NCBI RefSeq assembly: GCF_900240945.1
Contig: NZ_OESG01000012.1
Span: 372,001 to 436,000, forward strand
DNA from: Mycobacterium sp. 3519A
GTDB taxonomy: Bacteria > Actinomycetota > Actinomycetes > Mycobacteriales > Mycobacteriaceae
DNA: 64,000 bases
Direction: 5' to 3'
Part shown: positions 51,357 to 60,571 of the stretch, piece by piece
How positions within the stretch are numbered: position 1 is the first letter of the stretch
Layout: each line of letters starts with the position of its first letter
The notes under the pieces: model-generated
Database searches by the model: none
What the model was told of the DNA's origin: nothing
Seen by the model: only the letters and a program-made list of their open reading frames with translations
Translations under genes and position numbers: made by a program

Positions 51357-53216
51357 CTAGTCGATCGGAATCGTTACCGTTAGCGTGGTTCCGTGTCCAC
51401 GGGGGCTTGACACGGTTAGCTTGCCCGCTACGGATTCGATTCGGTCCTGGAGCCCGATCAATCCCGAGCCGTCGCCGAACGCGGCCCCGCCCACTCCGTT
51501 GTCGCTGACTGACACGTGTAGCTGCCCCTTGTCGATGGAGGCAGAGACGTGGACTGTCGAGGCCCGTGCGTGCTTGGTCGTATTCGTCAACGCCTCCGCG
51601 ACGACGTAATACGCTGCGACCTCGACTGATTCTGCGAGGCGACGTCCAATGTCGATGGTGTAGGAGGTCGGTACGGCCGACCGACGCAACAGCGCAATGA
51701 GAGCCGGACCCAATCCACCTTTGGACAGGATTGCCGGGTGTATTCCATGCGACAGTTCACGAAGGTCGGCGTGCACCCACAACAGAGTCTTCACTGCCCG
51801 GCTCACCGCGTCGCGGTGCTGAGCCGGCACAGCTGCCTCCAACTCGCGCAGGTCCATGCCCAATTTCACCAGCCGCTGTTGGGCCCCATCGTGTAGATCG
51901 CGCTCGAATCCTCGCCGGGCCTGATCGGCGGCCGCGACAATGCGCGCGCGCGATGCCTGGAGCTGTGCCTTGTTCTGCGCGTTGGAAATCGCTGTCGCTA
52001 CCAAGTCCGCGAAGTCGGCCACCTGTGCGTTGTATTGCGGTGCCATCGCCTCACCTGTGGCCGACCCGGCGATCAATGCACCCCATCGTTGACCGTCGAC
52101 CACCACCGGCGCGGCCACACTCGAGCGCGGGCCCAGGCCCGGCATCTGGTCCGCTATCGCGCCGCCGAGGTCGCCCTCAACTCGCCCCAGTTCGGTAGCA
52201 CCCATCACCTCAGTGCCGACCCCCGTGCCGTTCAGCCGAAACCGTTGCCCCACCGTGATCCTCGCCGGACCCCTGTTATCCCGCACCGCCAGGACCACAC
52301 CTTCATCGTCGTCGTACCCAATCAACGTCGCATGTTCTAAATCCAGGCCGAGCGCCAACTCCACTACCGCCACTGGATACACGTCGTCGGGTGCCGCCCC
52401 GCGTGCGACGAGCGTGGCTACACGACGCAGCGCGGCCTGCTGCCGTGCCAGGGCGCAGACTTCGGCATCGATCTCTTGCCGATGTCGGGTGGCGATCAAC
52501 AGGGCCTCGAGCGAGGGCACCAGGCGTCGCACACGCTTTTGTTGGCCGGATGGCAGACGCGTCGGCACCACCAGTGTGGCGATCTGCTCGTCGCCATCGC
52601 GCAACGGCACCGCCAATCGTTGCTCGTCGCCCCGAATTTCGGTGAGAACCAGGTCGGCATAGGCCAACCCGAGCACCTGGGCAACGCGCTGTCCGGCGCC
52701 GTTGAGTGCTGAATTCAAGTCTTTTGCCTGCAGTGTCATTCGTGCAAACTCTGCCAACAAGTCGGCCTCGACCTGCCGCTGTTCGGCGTCGGCTACGTGT
52801 GAACGGGCCTGTCCAGCAAGCGCATTGGCCAGCAGCGCCAGGCACAGGAAGACAACGACGCCAGGCCCCACGCTGTCTCGATGGAGAAGAAGCACATACG
52901 CCAACACACTGGCCACCGACGTGGTTGCTGCCAAGCCGAAATCCCAAGCCGCCGACACGACTAGCACACCGAGCAGGAACAGCACGCCGTATGCATTCTC
53001 CGGCGCCACACTGTGTAGCCATCGCACCAGGACAGCTTCCGCGCCGAGGAACCCGGTCGCCACCACCACACCCAGCCACAACGGCGGCGCCGTCGGCCGC
53101 ACAACACGAGCAAGAACTCCCTGGTACAGCACCGGAATACGACCTAATCCGGCGGTAATTGCGCCCAGATTGTGGTTCCTGATCCTGTTGACGCAGTGCG
53201 TCAGCTCAATGGGCAC
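51357..53216 (-). CDS. sensor histidine kinase (DUF4118-like, GAF, HisKA_3, HATPase)
   Basis: A 619-residue kinase of the NarX/UhpB class. Four or five N-terminal helices (about 35-135) resemble the DUF4118 module. A first GAF-like region is near 150-240 and a second near 265-400. HisKA_3 carries the phosphoacceptor in ERDLHDGAQQRL near 446, and the ATPase domain has EALTNTTKHA and DNGVGG. GTG at 53216 is chosen for its GAGGAG eight bases upstream; GTG at 53222 is too close to it. No response-regulator gene is adjacent. Confidence 0.88.
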   Translation of the reverse strand: MPIELTHCVNRIRNHNLGAITAGLGRIPVLYQGVLARVVRPTAPPLWLGVVVATGFLGAEAVLVRWLHSVAPENAYGVLFLLGVLVVSAAWDFGLAATTSVASVLAYVLLLHRDSVGPGVVVFLCLALLANALAGQARSHVADAEQRQVEADLLAEFARMTLQAKDLNSALNGAGQRVAQVLGLAYADLVLTEIRGDEQRLAVPLRDGDEQIATLVVPTRLPSGQQKRVRRLVPSLEALLIATRHRQEIDAEVCALARQQAALRRVATLVARGAAPDDVYPVAVVELALGLDLEHATLIGYDDDEGVVLAVRDNRGPARITVGQRFRLNGTGVGTEVMGATELGRVEGDLGGAIADQMPGLGPRSSVAAPVVVDGQRWGALIAGSATGEAMAPQYNAQVADFADLVATAISNAQNKAQLQASRARIVAAADQARRGFERDLHDGAQQRLVKLGMDLRELEAAVPAQHRDAVSRAVKTLLWVHADLRELSHGIHPAILSKGGLGPALIALLRRSAVPTSYTIDIGRRLAESVEVAAYYVVAEALTNTTKHARASTVHVSASIDKGQLHVSVSDNGVGGAAFGDGSGLIGLQDRIESVAGKLTVSSPRGHGTTLTVTIPID

Positions 53217-53222
53217 GACCAC

Positions 53223-53918
53223 TACTCCTCATCACACGGGGCGGCGACGTTAGGAAAGCCGCCGAACGGCTGATGCCGCCTTGGCCCGATCGACCTGAAT
53301 CCACGATGGCCCGCGCACTCGACCCGGTTGTAAGCCGTGGTACACACACCCCAGGCCGGTCGGCTCATTCCGGGTGCGATGGAGGCGTGAATTGTAGTCG
53401 CGTTGTTATGGCGACGGGCCGTCGCAACATGGGTGACGGAGACCAACCTGGGTACACCCGCTACGCCGAGATGTGAATGAGAGTGACCAGTGAAGCCCGT
53501 ATCTGCAAGCCCTTCCGGAACGGTCTGCAGCGAGAGGCTGATACGAAAGTCTCTGCCGGCCGTTCGAGGTGTGCGGAACAAGGTAGGTCCTCTCGGCGCC
53601 AACGTATTGCAGAGAATTCTGTGGAGAAACGTCCCTGAGCAATGCGGAGGCGTCGAAACCTCAGATCACACGCTCACCCCAGTGCGCGCTCCTACGTCGA
53701 CCGATCTATATCGAAAGGCGCGAGGCACGTTCTACCTCCAGTGCTTGTGGCAACTCACCCATCATTCCGCGGCTGGCCAACTCCAACCCATCGGCGAGCG
53801 CGGCTTTTGGATCGACGAGCCGATCTGCGACGGTGCAGGAACCCGATAACGCGTGGTCGGCGTGACCTCGAAGGTCAGTCATGCAGCGCCGCAGTATGCG
53901 CGGCCGCCGTCGTCACGC
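53223..53918. other. 696-base region without a confident gene
   Basis: No family could be recognised in any frame. A short - strand frame from 53882 to 53706 (58 codons, MTDLRGHADHALSGS..., containing DPKAALADGLELASRG) begins 36 bases after methyltransferase copy 2 and has coding-like composition; it may be a tiny gene or a remnant. The 119-codon + strand frame at 53490 has no protein-like features. Confidence 0.35.
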
Positions 53919-55055
53919 CTACTTGCGGGCGATGTAGTAGTTGTTGAACGGGTCGCTGTCGACCTGCGCGATGTCCACCTCGGCGAAGCCGGCATCGGCC
54001 AGCATGGCGGTGGCCAACTCCTGGCCCGACACCGTGCCGAGCCCTGCCCCACCGGCCGATAACGAAACCGTCATGCAATGCATCGTCGACACCGTGTATA
54101 GCCAGGAAGCCCACGGAACCCGACGGTTCTGCGCAAGATCCGATGACGCCTTGATGTCGACCACCAGCAGATCACCACCGGCCCGCAGCTCACGATAAAT
54201 ATTCGCAAGCACCTTGTCAGGGTGGACCTGGTCATGAATCGCATCAAACACCACGATGGCGTCAAATGCCTCCGAAGCAGCCGGCACAGCGAGATCGCGC
54301 ACATGAAACGTCGTGTTGGACAAGCCCAACGCATCCGCTTCCGCCCGCGCCGCGGCTATGGTCTCCTCGGAGAAGTCGTAACCGGTGAACCTACTCGCCG
54401 GAAACTCCCGGGCCATCACATTGATGGCATGTCCTTGACCGCAACCGAAATCGGCGACGTCGATACCCCCGCGCAGTCGTTGCGTCAGCCCGTTGACCAA
54501 CGGCAGAATCGTACCGACCAGCGCAGCATCGAACACCTCAGCGCTTTCTTCAGCGCGCAGCGTGTGAAAGCGCGGAAACGCGTTGTACGACAATCCGCCT
54601 CCATTGCGAAAGCAGCCGACGATGCGCTGTTCGACCTCGCCGAGAAGGGCGATGTACTGGGTCATCTTGGCGACATTGTCGGTGCCGCCAGCCCGCGTCA
54701 ACGCCGGTGCATGATCGGCTGGCAGATGATAGGTATGCGTCGTCGAGTCATAGTCAACGATCGACGCACAAACCATTCCGCCCAGCCATTCACGCACATA
54801 GCGCTCATCAAGTCCTGCAGCCGAGGCGATTTCAGCACTGGTAGCCGACGCAAGGTTGGCCATACAGTCGAACAGACCGGTCTGATGGCCGATGCTGAGC
54901 AGCAGCGCAACGGCCGCGTCGTTCAAAACGCCGAGCATCCGACGGCCAAACGCCTCGGCGTCAGTGGATTCAGTTTCGGAAAGCCGGTCTGTTGCAATCA
55001 TATTGACGATGTTACGCGGATCGCCGACACCGATTAATGTCATGTGAGAAGTCAC
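53919..55055 (-). CDS. SAM-dependent methyltransferase with N-terminal winged helix, Rv2258c-like (copy 2)
   Basis: The second copy of the 378-residue methyltransferase, with the same winged-helix region (about 40-120) and SAM motif DFGCGQG at 202-208. It differs from copy 1 at seven residues, four of them clustered at 165-172 ([13 protein letters not shown] here, [13 protein letters not shown] there). None touches the SAM motif, so both should be active. It has the same start ambiguity as copy 1: GTG at 55055 or ATG 12 bases later. Its neighbours differ: here it lies downstream of a 4-coumarate-CoA ligase-like gene on the same strand. Confidence 0.82.
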   Translation of the reverse strand: MTSHMTLIGVGDPRNIVNMIATDRLSETESTDAEAFGRRMLGVLNDAAVALLLSIGHQTGLFDCMANLASATSAEIASAAGLDERYVREWLGGMVCASIVDYDSTTHTYHLPADHAPALTRAGGTDNVAKMTQYIALLGEVEQRIVGCFRNGGGLSYNAFPRFHTLRAEESAEVFDAALVGTILPLVNGLTQRLRGGIDVADFGCGQGHAINVMAREFPASRFTGYDFSEETIAAARAEADALGLSNTTFHVRDLAVPAASEAFDAIVVFDAIHDQVHPDKVLANIYRELRAGGDLLVVDIKASSDLAQNRRVPWASWLYTVSTMHCMTVSLSAGGAGLGTVSGQELATAMLADAGFAEVDIAQVDSDPFNNYYIARK

Positions 55056-55098
55056 TCAATTCACATTCAATGCAATATCCGAGGCAATTTCGGCGTCG
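53919..55098 (-). repeat. long direct repeat, copy 2 (pairs with 26611-27790)
   Basis: Same orientation as copy 1, 27.3 kb away. Identity is about 99% by eye across the gene and decays within about 40 bases of its start. The mismatches are uneven, with a dense patch at 54540-54570. Confidence 0.9.
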
Positions 55099-55467
55099 GC
55101 GGATAAGCGATCCTACGTCTCAATTCGCCTGTTTTTCAGTCAGTTTCGGGTCAGTAGGGCGGGACAGTTGGCTAACGTAGTTGCGCGGTGCCCCAGAGAA
55201 ATGTGTATCGAACTAGCTTCAGCGCATTCCAGGGCCGACCGCCCCTACCAACCATGCGCCACATATTTCACGCCGGTTCGCACCGTGTTGGCGAGATTTC
55301 TTGCGTCACTCGACCCTCAGCCTAAGTAGTCAATCTCAGGGCGCGAGTGGTCGACTACAGGCGATCTCGTCGCGGTAACAAGGGTTGCCGCCGTCGTCTG
55401 CCGCAGCACCAAACGGCTCTCGGATACGTCGATCCGTTTCTCGGCGAACAGATACGTAGGGTGTGCG
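55056..55467. other. 412-base spacer between methyltransferase copy 2 and the CoA ligase
   Basis: The first 40 or so bases belong to the repeat. Further on, GTAGTC at 55326 and GACTAC at 55352 form widely spaced inverted arms. I see no gene; it should hold the methyltransferase promoter and the trailer of the ligase transcript. Confidence 0.5.
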
Positions 55468-57075
55468 TTACGCAGGCGGTAGATCCTTACGCAGGATCTT
55501 GCCCGACGTGGATTTCGGGATCGCATCGATGAACGCCACTTGGCGCACCTTTTTGTACGGAGCGACTTGGCCCGCAACAAAATCGATAACCTCGTCTGCC
55601 GTCAACTCAACACCAGACTGCCTGACCACGAATGCCTTCGGCACTTCCTCGCCTTCGGCGTCCTTGACGCCGATGACAGCGGCGTCAGCGATGGACGGAT
55701 GCCCCAACAGCACCGCCTCGAGTTCGGCGGGCGGCACCTGGTAGCCCTTGTATTTGATCAACTCCTTGAGCCGATCAACGATATACACGCAGCCGCGTGA
55801 GTCGACCCGAGCCAAATCCCCCGTGTGCAGCCAGCCTTCGCCGTCGATGATCTCGCGGGTGGCCTGCTCGTTGCCGAGGTACCCGGCCATCACGTTAGGC
55901 CCCTTGAACCACAGTTCGCCGGTCTCACTGAGACCTTCTGTTGGAATACCAATTTCCTCGCCAGTGTCGGGATGTACCAGTTTGGAGGCCGCATTCGGCA
56001 CCGTCCACCCGACCGAGCTGAGCGGCGCCACCCTCCCCATCTTTTGCATGCCTCCGTCGAACGGGGTGACGTGACTGGCCGGGCTCAGCTCGCTCATTCC
56101 GTAGGCCTGTACCACCCGGCAGCCCACCCGCTCGGCGACGGCATGGCCGAGGTCGGCGTCCAGTGGGGCGGCGCCGGACATCACCACGTTCAGCGAGGAC
56201 AAGTCGTAATCATCGATCAGCGGATGTTTGGCCAGCGCAACGGCGATCGGCGGCGCGATGAACGCGATCGTGCACTTGTGGTTCTGAATGTTGCCGACGA
56301 ACTCAGCGAGGTCGAAACCTCTCATCACGACCAGCCGGGCACGTGCATGCAGGGCAGCGTTCAGCAGCACCGTCATGCCGTAGATATGAAAAAACGGAAG
56401 GACGGCCAACACCACGTCCTCTGGGACGATCCCGCTAACCGGCCGGATCTGGGCGACATTGGCCACCAAGTTGCGGTGCGTCAGCATCACACCCTTGGGG
56501 ATGCCGGTGGTACCGGAACTGTAGGGCAGCGCCGCCAAGTGCGACGACGGAGCGAAATCCACCTGCGGTGCCGGCAGGCCCTTGCCTATCAGTTCGGCGT
56601 AATTGGGGTGTCCGGCGGCGTCGCGTCCCTCGCCGTCAAGCACCACCAAGTCGGCGTCAGACAGCCCCACCGCCGCGACTGCTTCCTTCGACTGGGGCAG
56701 CAGCGCCTCGACCGTTACCAGCATCCTGGCCTTCGAGTCGGCCAGCTGCTTTGCGATGTCCTTCGCGGTGAACAGCGCGTTGATCGTCGTCGCCGTCGCA
56801 CCGGCACGCAGGATGCCATGGAAGGCGACCGCAAAGCCCGAACTGTTCGGCGACAGTAGCCCGACCACATCACCGACCCCGACACCGCAGTCGGCCAGCG
56901 CGCCGGCGAACGCGTCGATGCGCGCGATCATGTCGCGGTAGCTGGTCTGTCGGCCGGACTCGGCGTCCACCAGCGCGATGCGGTCCAGATTTGCGGCGTC
57001 GAGGCCACCGAACAGGTAGTCGTACACGCTGGTTGAAGGAATCTCGACCTCGGGGAAGAGACTCGCGAAACTCAT
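55468..57075 (-). CDS. AMP-forming acyl/aryl-CoA ligase, 4-coumarate-CoA ligase-like
   Basis: A 535-residue ANL-family ligase. The AMP motif YSSGTTGIPKG is near 190, the aromatic motif YGMSE near 330, GELWFKG near 390, the hinge DRLKELIKYKGYQVPPAE near 433 and the catalytic Lys in TSGKILRK near 525. 4CL-like mycobacterial proteins activate aromatic or fatty acids as CoA thioesters. The ATG at 57075 has a strong GGAGGCGG site. A GGACTA-N2-TAGTCC palindrome lies 100 bases upstream. Confidence 0.87.
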   Translation of the reverse strand: MSFASLFPEVEIPSTSVYDYLFGGLDAANLDRIALVDAESGRQTSYRDMIARIDAFAGALADCGVGVGDVVGLLSPNSSGFAVAFHGILRAGATATTINALFTAKDIAKQLADSKARMLVTVEALLPQSKEAVAAVGLSDADLVVLDGEGRDAAGHPNYAELIGKGLPAPQVDFAPSSHLAALPYSSGTTGIPKGVMLTHRNLVANVAQIRPVSGIVPEDVVLAVLPFFHIYGMTVLLNAALHARARLVVMRGFDLAEFVGNIQNHKCTIAFIAPPIAVALAKHPLIDDYDLSSLNVVMSGAAPLDADLGHAVAERVGCRVVQAYGMSELSPASHVTPFDGGMQKMGRVAPLSSVGWTVPNAASKLVHPDTGEEIGIPTEGLSETGELWFKGPNVMAGYLGNEQATREIIDGEGWLHTGDLARVDSRGCVYIVDRLKELIKYKGYQVPPAELEAVLLGHPSIADAAVIGVKDAEGEEVPKAFVVRQSGVELTADEVIDFVAGQVAPYKKVRQVAFIDAIPKSTSGKILRKDLPPA

Positions 57076-57174
57076 ACCGCCTCCAATCAAATGGCCTGCC
57101 GTCTACCTGATCCGCGTCAGTCGGCTACTTGATCCTTAACGCCTGCGGCCGCCAGAACGATCCTATAAATAGCC

Positions 57175-57188
57175 GGACTATTTAGTCC
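57175..57188. promoter_or_regulatory. GGACTA-TT-TAGTCC operator-like palindrome
   Basis: Perfect six-base arms, 100 bases upstream of the 4CL-like ligase start, close to a plausible promoter (CCTATAAAT nearby). It shares the core with sites at 27973 and 60412. Confidence 0.6.
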
Positions 57189-57301
57189 CTAATGATTCGG
57201 TCCCGGCGTGTGCGCGATGTGATGGGTGATGCCGCGTCTACTCCATTCGCATGCGCGCACGCAGCGTCTAATGTCTCTAGTTCGGTACGATCGAAAGGTC
57301 T

Positions 57302-57327
57302 TATATATCAATGGATATTGATATATA
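57302..57327. promoter_or_regulatory. AT-rich inverted repeat TATATATCAAT-N4-ATTGATATATA
   Basis: Eleven-base perfect arms around GGAT. Such an AT-rich stretch is conspicuous in a GC-rich genome. Its ATTGATA core resembles operators of MarR-family regulators of hydroxycinnamate genes. No MarR gene is in the window. Confidence 0.55.
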
Positions 57328-57433
57328 CACGTGGTGCGCCGATGCGCTGCGCCGGACACACCCGCAGCCGTGAGTCGTTCGGCCTCGATAGCCATCGACC
57401 ACTAACTGAGATCAAGCTCGGATAGTCAACACT

Positions 57434-57447
57434 GGACTTTTTAGTTC
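57434..57447. promoter_or_regulatory. imperfect GGACTA-type palindrome
   Basis: GGACTT-TT-TAGTTC matches the GGACTA-N2-TAGTCC core with two changes. It lies 387 bases before the + strand ligase. Weaker than the other sites. Confidence 0.35.
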
Positions 57448-57779
57448 GCACGATCCGGGCTGGAAGACGGTTCGAGTTGAACGATCTCGATGTCCGTTGC
57501 CCTACCGGCGACCACACGGGCGAGCGCGCGAGGCCTGTGTGGTGATCGTGAGGGGAGGAGGGCGTCGGCGGCCTGTTCTGATCATTACCGATGCGTTGGG
57601 ACTGAAACCCTGTTCCGCGGCGCACAATTAGAGTCGGCAGTCCCGTCTGGCAGACGCAATTGGATCCGGATAGCTTGCCGCGACCGCAACATTGAGCAGG
57701 GCGCCGCCTCACCGGCGGATCACGGTGAGCATGCGACCCGTTCCGAAATGTCTGCGTAAGATCTGAGAACCTCCAACCG

Positions 57780-57816
57780 GTGCTGAACGCATTCGCAATC
57801 GGAATGCGTTCAGCAC
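57780..57816. promoter_or_regulatory. 37-base inverted repeat abutting the acyl-CoA synthetase start
   Basis: Left arm GTGCTGAACGCATTC and its exact complement are separated by seven bases (GCAATCG). The right arm ends four bases before ATG 57821. No T-run follows and no separate ribosome site is visible. It is either an operator overlapping a leaderless promoter or a hairpin controlling translation. Confidence 0.6.
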
Positions 57817-57820
57817 AGAT

Positions 57821-59356
57821 ATGGGACCGATGAACTGTAAGACACTGACCGGCTACATCTCGGGCGACCGGCATCTCACCGCCGAGCAGATGGCCGATCG
57901 CGTGGAGCGCGCTACCACTGTCCTTGGCGACCATGGCATCGCACTGCACGACCACGTGGCAATCATGTTGCGCAACGACCTCGCGTTCATCGAGGCGTCG
58001 TATGCGGCACAGGCGCTTGGCGCGGTCCCTGTCCCGATCAACTGGCATTACAAGGGCGACGAGGTCGGTTTCATACTTCGTGACTCCGGCGCAAAGGTCC
58101 TTCTGGTGCACGCAGACCTGCTCGCCCAGATCGAAAGGCAGGTCCCAGACGACTGTGTCGTTTTGGTAGTCGACACGCCGCCGGAAGTCTGGGCCGCGTA
58201 CGAGTTCCCACAGCAGAGCGCTACGGTCGGCTCATCGTGGAATGCCGCTGTCGCCTCCGCGGGTCGCTGCACGAACCCACCCCACCCACCTGCTCCAAGC
58301 ATCATCTACACCTCCGGGACCACTGGCACACCGAAGGGAGTTCGCCGATTCAAGCCGCTGGATACCGAGCATCCCGTGATGGCGGGCACCGTCTCCGCGC
58401 TCGGCGTGGCGCCCGCGATGCGCACCGTCGTCTGCGGTCCGATGTATCACACGGCGCCTAACGTATTCGCCCTGCTGGCCGGTAGAACGGGTGGCCTTGT
58501 TGTGCTGCAGCCGAAATTCGATGCCGAGGGATTACTGCACCTCGTCGATCGCTACGCGATCGACACGTTGCACCTGGTTCCCACGATGATGGTCCGGTTG
58601 TTGGCGCTCGATCCGGACACTCGGGCACGGTATGAGATGTCCTCCCTCAAGCGAATCACACACGGTGCTGCGCCGTGCCCGCCGTCGGTCAAGCACGCCC
58701 TGATCGAATGGCTCGGCCCGATCGTCGACGAGTACTACGGGGGCACTGAGGTCGGCATCGTCACCGCCTGCAACAGCCAGCAGTGGCTGACCCACGAAGG
58801 CACAGTCGGCACAGTAGTCGACGGCTGCGTGGTGAAAGTCCTCGACAACGACGGGTCGGAGGTACCGCGAGGCCAGATCGGCGATATCTACGTCTGGAAT
58901 CCCGGGGCTGGCGACTTCACCTATCACGGCCGCGACCGCGACCGGGCGGCGATTGAGAAGGACGGTCTGGTCACGCTCGGCGACATCGGATATTTCGACG
59001 ACGATGACTTCCTGTATTTGTGTGGACGCAGCAAAGACATGATCATCTCGGGTGGAGTCAACATCTACCCGGCCGAGATCGAAGCTGCGCTGATTCAGCA
59101 TCCCGATGTGGCCGACTGCGCGGTGTTCGGCATCCCAGACGACGAGTTCGGTGAATCCGTCGCAGCGGTGGTGCAGCTGCGCGAATCCGGGGTCGGCGAT
59201 GCCGAGGGTATTCGTACATTTCTGAGGAACCAGTTGGCGTCCTTCAAGGTTCCGCGCATCATCGAGTTCAATGACAATCTTCCACGCGAGGACTCGGGAA
59301 AGATCTTCAAGCAGAAGCTACGGGCCCGCTACTGGCCCGAACACAGACAGATCTAG
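57821..59356 (+). CDS. AMP-forming acyl-CoA synthetase
   Basis: A 511-residue ANL-family enzyme. YTSGTTGTPKG lies near 163, YYGGTE near 306, DMIISGGVNIYPAE near 406 and the catalytic Lys in EDSGKIFKQKL near 492. It is more like FadD-type long-chain or short aromatic acid ligases than the neighbouring 4CL-like protein. The ATG at 57821 sits directly after a 37-base inverted repeat; ATG at 57830 is an alternative. It is divergent from the other ligase, so the two may act on alternate substrates of one pathway. Confidence 0.85.
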   Translation: MGPMNCKTLTGYISGDRHLTAEQMADRVERATTVLGDHGIALHDHVAIMLRNDLAFIEASYAAQALGAVPVPINWHYKGDEVGFILRDSGAKVLLVHADLLAQIERQVPDDCVVLVVDTPPEVWAAYEFPQQSATVGSSWNAAVASAGRCTNPPHPPAPSIIYTSGTTGTPKGVRRFKPLDTEHPVMAGTVSALGVAPAMRTVVCGPMYHTAPNVFALLAGRTGGLVVLQPKFDAEGLLHLVDRYAIDTLHLVPTMMVRLLALDPDTRARYEMSSLKRITHGAAPCPPSVKHALIEWLGPIVDEYYGGTEVGIVTACNSQQWLTHEGTVGTVVDGCVVKVLDNDGSEVPRGQIGDIYVWNPGAGDFTYHGRDRDRAAIEKDGLVTLGDIGYFDDDDFLYLCGRSKDMIISGGVNIYPAEIEAALIQHPDVADCAVFGIPDDEFGESVAAVVQLRESGVGDAEGIRTFLRNQLASFKVPRIIEFNDNLPREDSGKIFKQKLRARYWPEHRQI

Positions 59357-59382
59357 GTGCGGTGCCATCGCCTCCCGCATCG

Positions 59383-59490
59383 ACATCAACGCAGGATTGG
59401 TGATGCGCGATGACTGGATTCGAGAGCTCTTTCAGTCCAATCTATTTGGTGTAGACGCCATGATCGAGTGCATCCGTATCCAACACTTCC
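59383..59490 (+). pseudogene. short remnant of an SDR gene
   Basis: The + frame reads DINAGLVMRDDWIRELFQSNLFGVDAMIECIRI, which resembles the NNAG motif and the following WRELFETNLFGV-type helix of short-chain dehydrogenases. Neither a nucleotide-binding motif upstream nor a YxxxK downstream can be found, so only a fragment survives. It lies between the acyl-CoA synthetase and the PNPOx gene. Confidence 0.35.
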
Positions 59491-59528
59491 TCAACCGCAG
59501 CCTATGCCGGGCTGGTCCGAGATCGAAG

Positions 59529-60020
59529 TCACTTCCCTCGGCCTGTCGGCTGATCGGTGGAGTGGGTGTGGGGGAGGTAGGCGGCTGAAAACTGGGTGAG
59601 AAGGCTTTGTTCGTCGGCACCGCCATAGGTGTAGGCCGGTGACAGGATCGGTCGCACACGTTCAACATTCACTAGGACCGCCTGGTTGGCCGGATAGCCT
59701 GGCCCGTTGAGCTCGAGCAGCCAGTGATGTAACCAGGTGTGCACGGGGCTGCCGGGCTCGTGCAATTCGGCAGTACCACTGAATCGGTAGCCTCGTCGGC
59801 GCAGGAAGTCCACAACAGCGATCTCGATTCGAGGGTTCACGGACAGATTCGCGATGGTGGCAGGTGAGGCGATGTCCATGAACGCGACATGATCATCGTC
59901 GTAGACGCGCAAAGATCCCTTCGGGGAGAGGTTCGGCGATCCGTCGGGATTGACCGTCGCGACAAACGCGAGCTTGGCGCTAGCGACGATGTCGCGCATA
60001 TCGTTGTCGATGAGGGTCAT
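59529..60020 (-). CDS. pyridoxamine 5'-phosphate oxidase-like flavin-binding protein
   Basis: A 163-residue single split-barrel protein. LAFVATVNPDGSPNLSPKGSLRVYDDDHVAFMDIAS (about 14-49) is the typical PNPOx start, and RIEIAVVDFLRRRGYRFSGTAEL follows. These short actinobacterial members often bind FMN or F420 and reduce diverse substrates. ATG at 60020 has a GGAAGG site. It converges on the acyl-CoA synthetase side; upstream is a 627-base spacer. Confidence 0.83.
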   Translation of the reverse strand: MTLIDNDMRDIVASAKLAFVATVNPDGSPNLSPKGSLRVYDDDHVAFMDIASPATIANLSVNPRIEIAVVDFLRRRGYRFSGTAELHEPGSPVHTWLHHWLLELNGPGYPANQAVLVNVERVRPILSPAYTYGGADEQSLLTQFSAAYLPHTHSTDQPTGRGK

Positions 60021-60411
60021 ATCACTGCCTTCCGTTCTGTGCGCCGGCACCGGCACAGGTGTTCGATACTGACGGCGTCACTGCCCGGCGGGCAGAGACC
60101 AAGGAACATCGCGACCGAGGCCGGACTCGAATCTGAAGTGTCGTCAAGCAACCGTGCCGGGAAATATGCTGTACTAGCGCGCATATGGCGGTATCGGTCG
60201 AGGCTTCCCCATGCCACATTGTTGGCGGCGGCACCCTTCTCCTGTCGTCGGCTGAGTTCGAGCCAGCCAAGCATCCGTGCCCGGCTTGACCGTCGTTTGC
60301 AGAGACGTCGGGGCCTGGCCGTCCTCATAACGCGGAGACCGGGCTGCCAGCTGTTCAAGGGCCTAGACGTCCGTTAAGCGCCAGATCCGAACCAAGCGGC
60401 ATGCTGCTTAT

Positions 60412-60431
60412 AACGGACTAAACAGTCCGTT
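60412..60431. promoter_or_regulatory. AACGGACTA-N2-CAGTCCGTT operator-like palindrome
   Basis: It matches the 27973 site at all but one base of the arms (C for T at the inner edge). It lies 217 bases before the exporter start, a spacing similar to the 226 bases seen at the methyltransferase. Confidence 0.6.
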
Positions 60432-60571
60432 CCATCCCTCGTCGCCATTTCGGGCGACAGGACCGGATGGAGCTAGCTAGAGCGTGATGCTCGCCCTGGG
60501 GCGTAACGCCGATCCTGCGGCGGGCAGTCCCGAGCACTGTCAAGCCGCACGCTATCTGCGTACCCTTCAGA

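Larger units (their letters stand above)
57076..57820. other. 745-base divergent regulatory spacer between the two CoA ligases
   Basis: No gene is evident. The region holds four palindromic elements: GGACTA-type sites at 57175 and 57434, an AT-rich 26-base inverted repeat at 57302 and a 37-base inverted repeat ending just before the second ligase. It is the densest cluster of such elements in the window. Confidence 0.6.

Noticed and set aside
26611..55098. Methyltransferase repeats as insertion sequences or transposon ends
   Set aside because: The repeat is a single gene with its promoter, with no transposase, no terminal inverted repeats and no visible target-site duplication.
55825..56859. 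344-codon + strand frame opposite the 4CL-like ligase
   Set aside because: No domain is recognisable, while all ANL motifs are present on the - strand.
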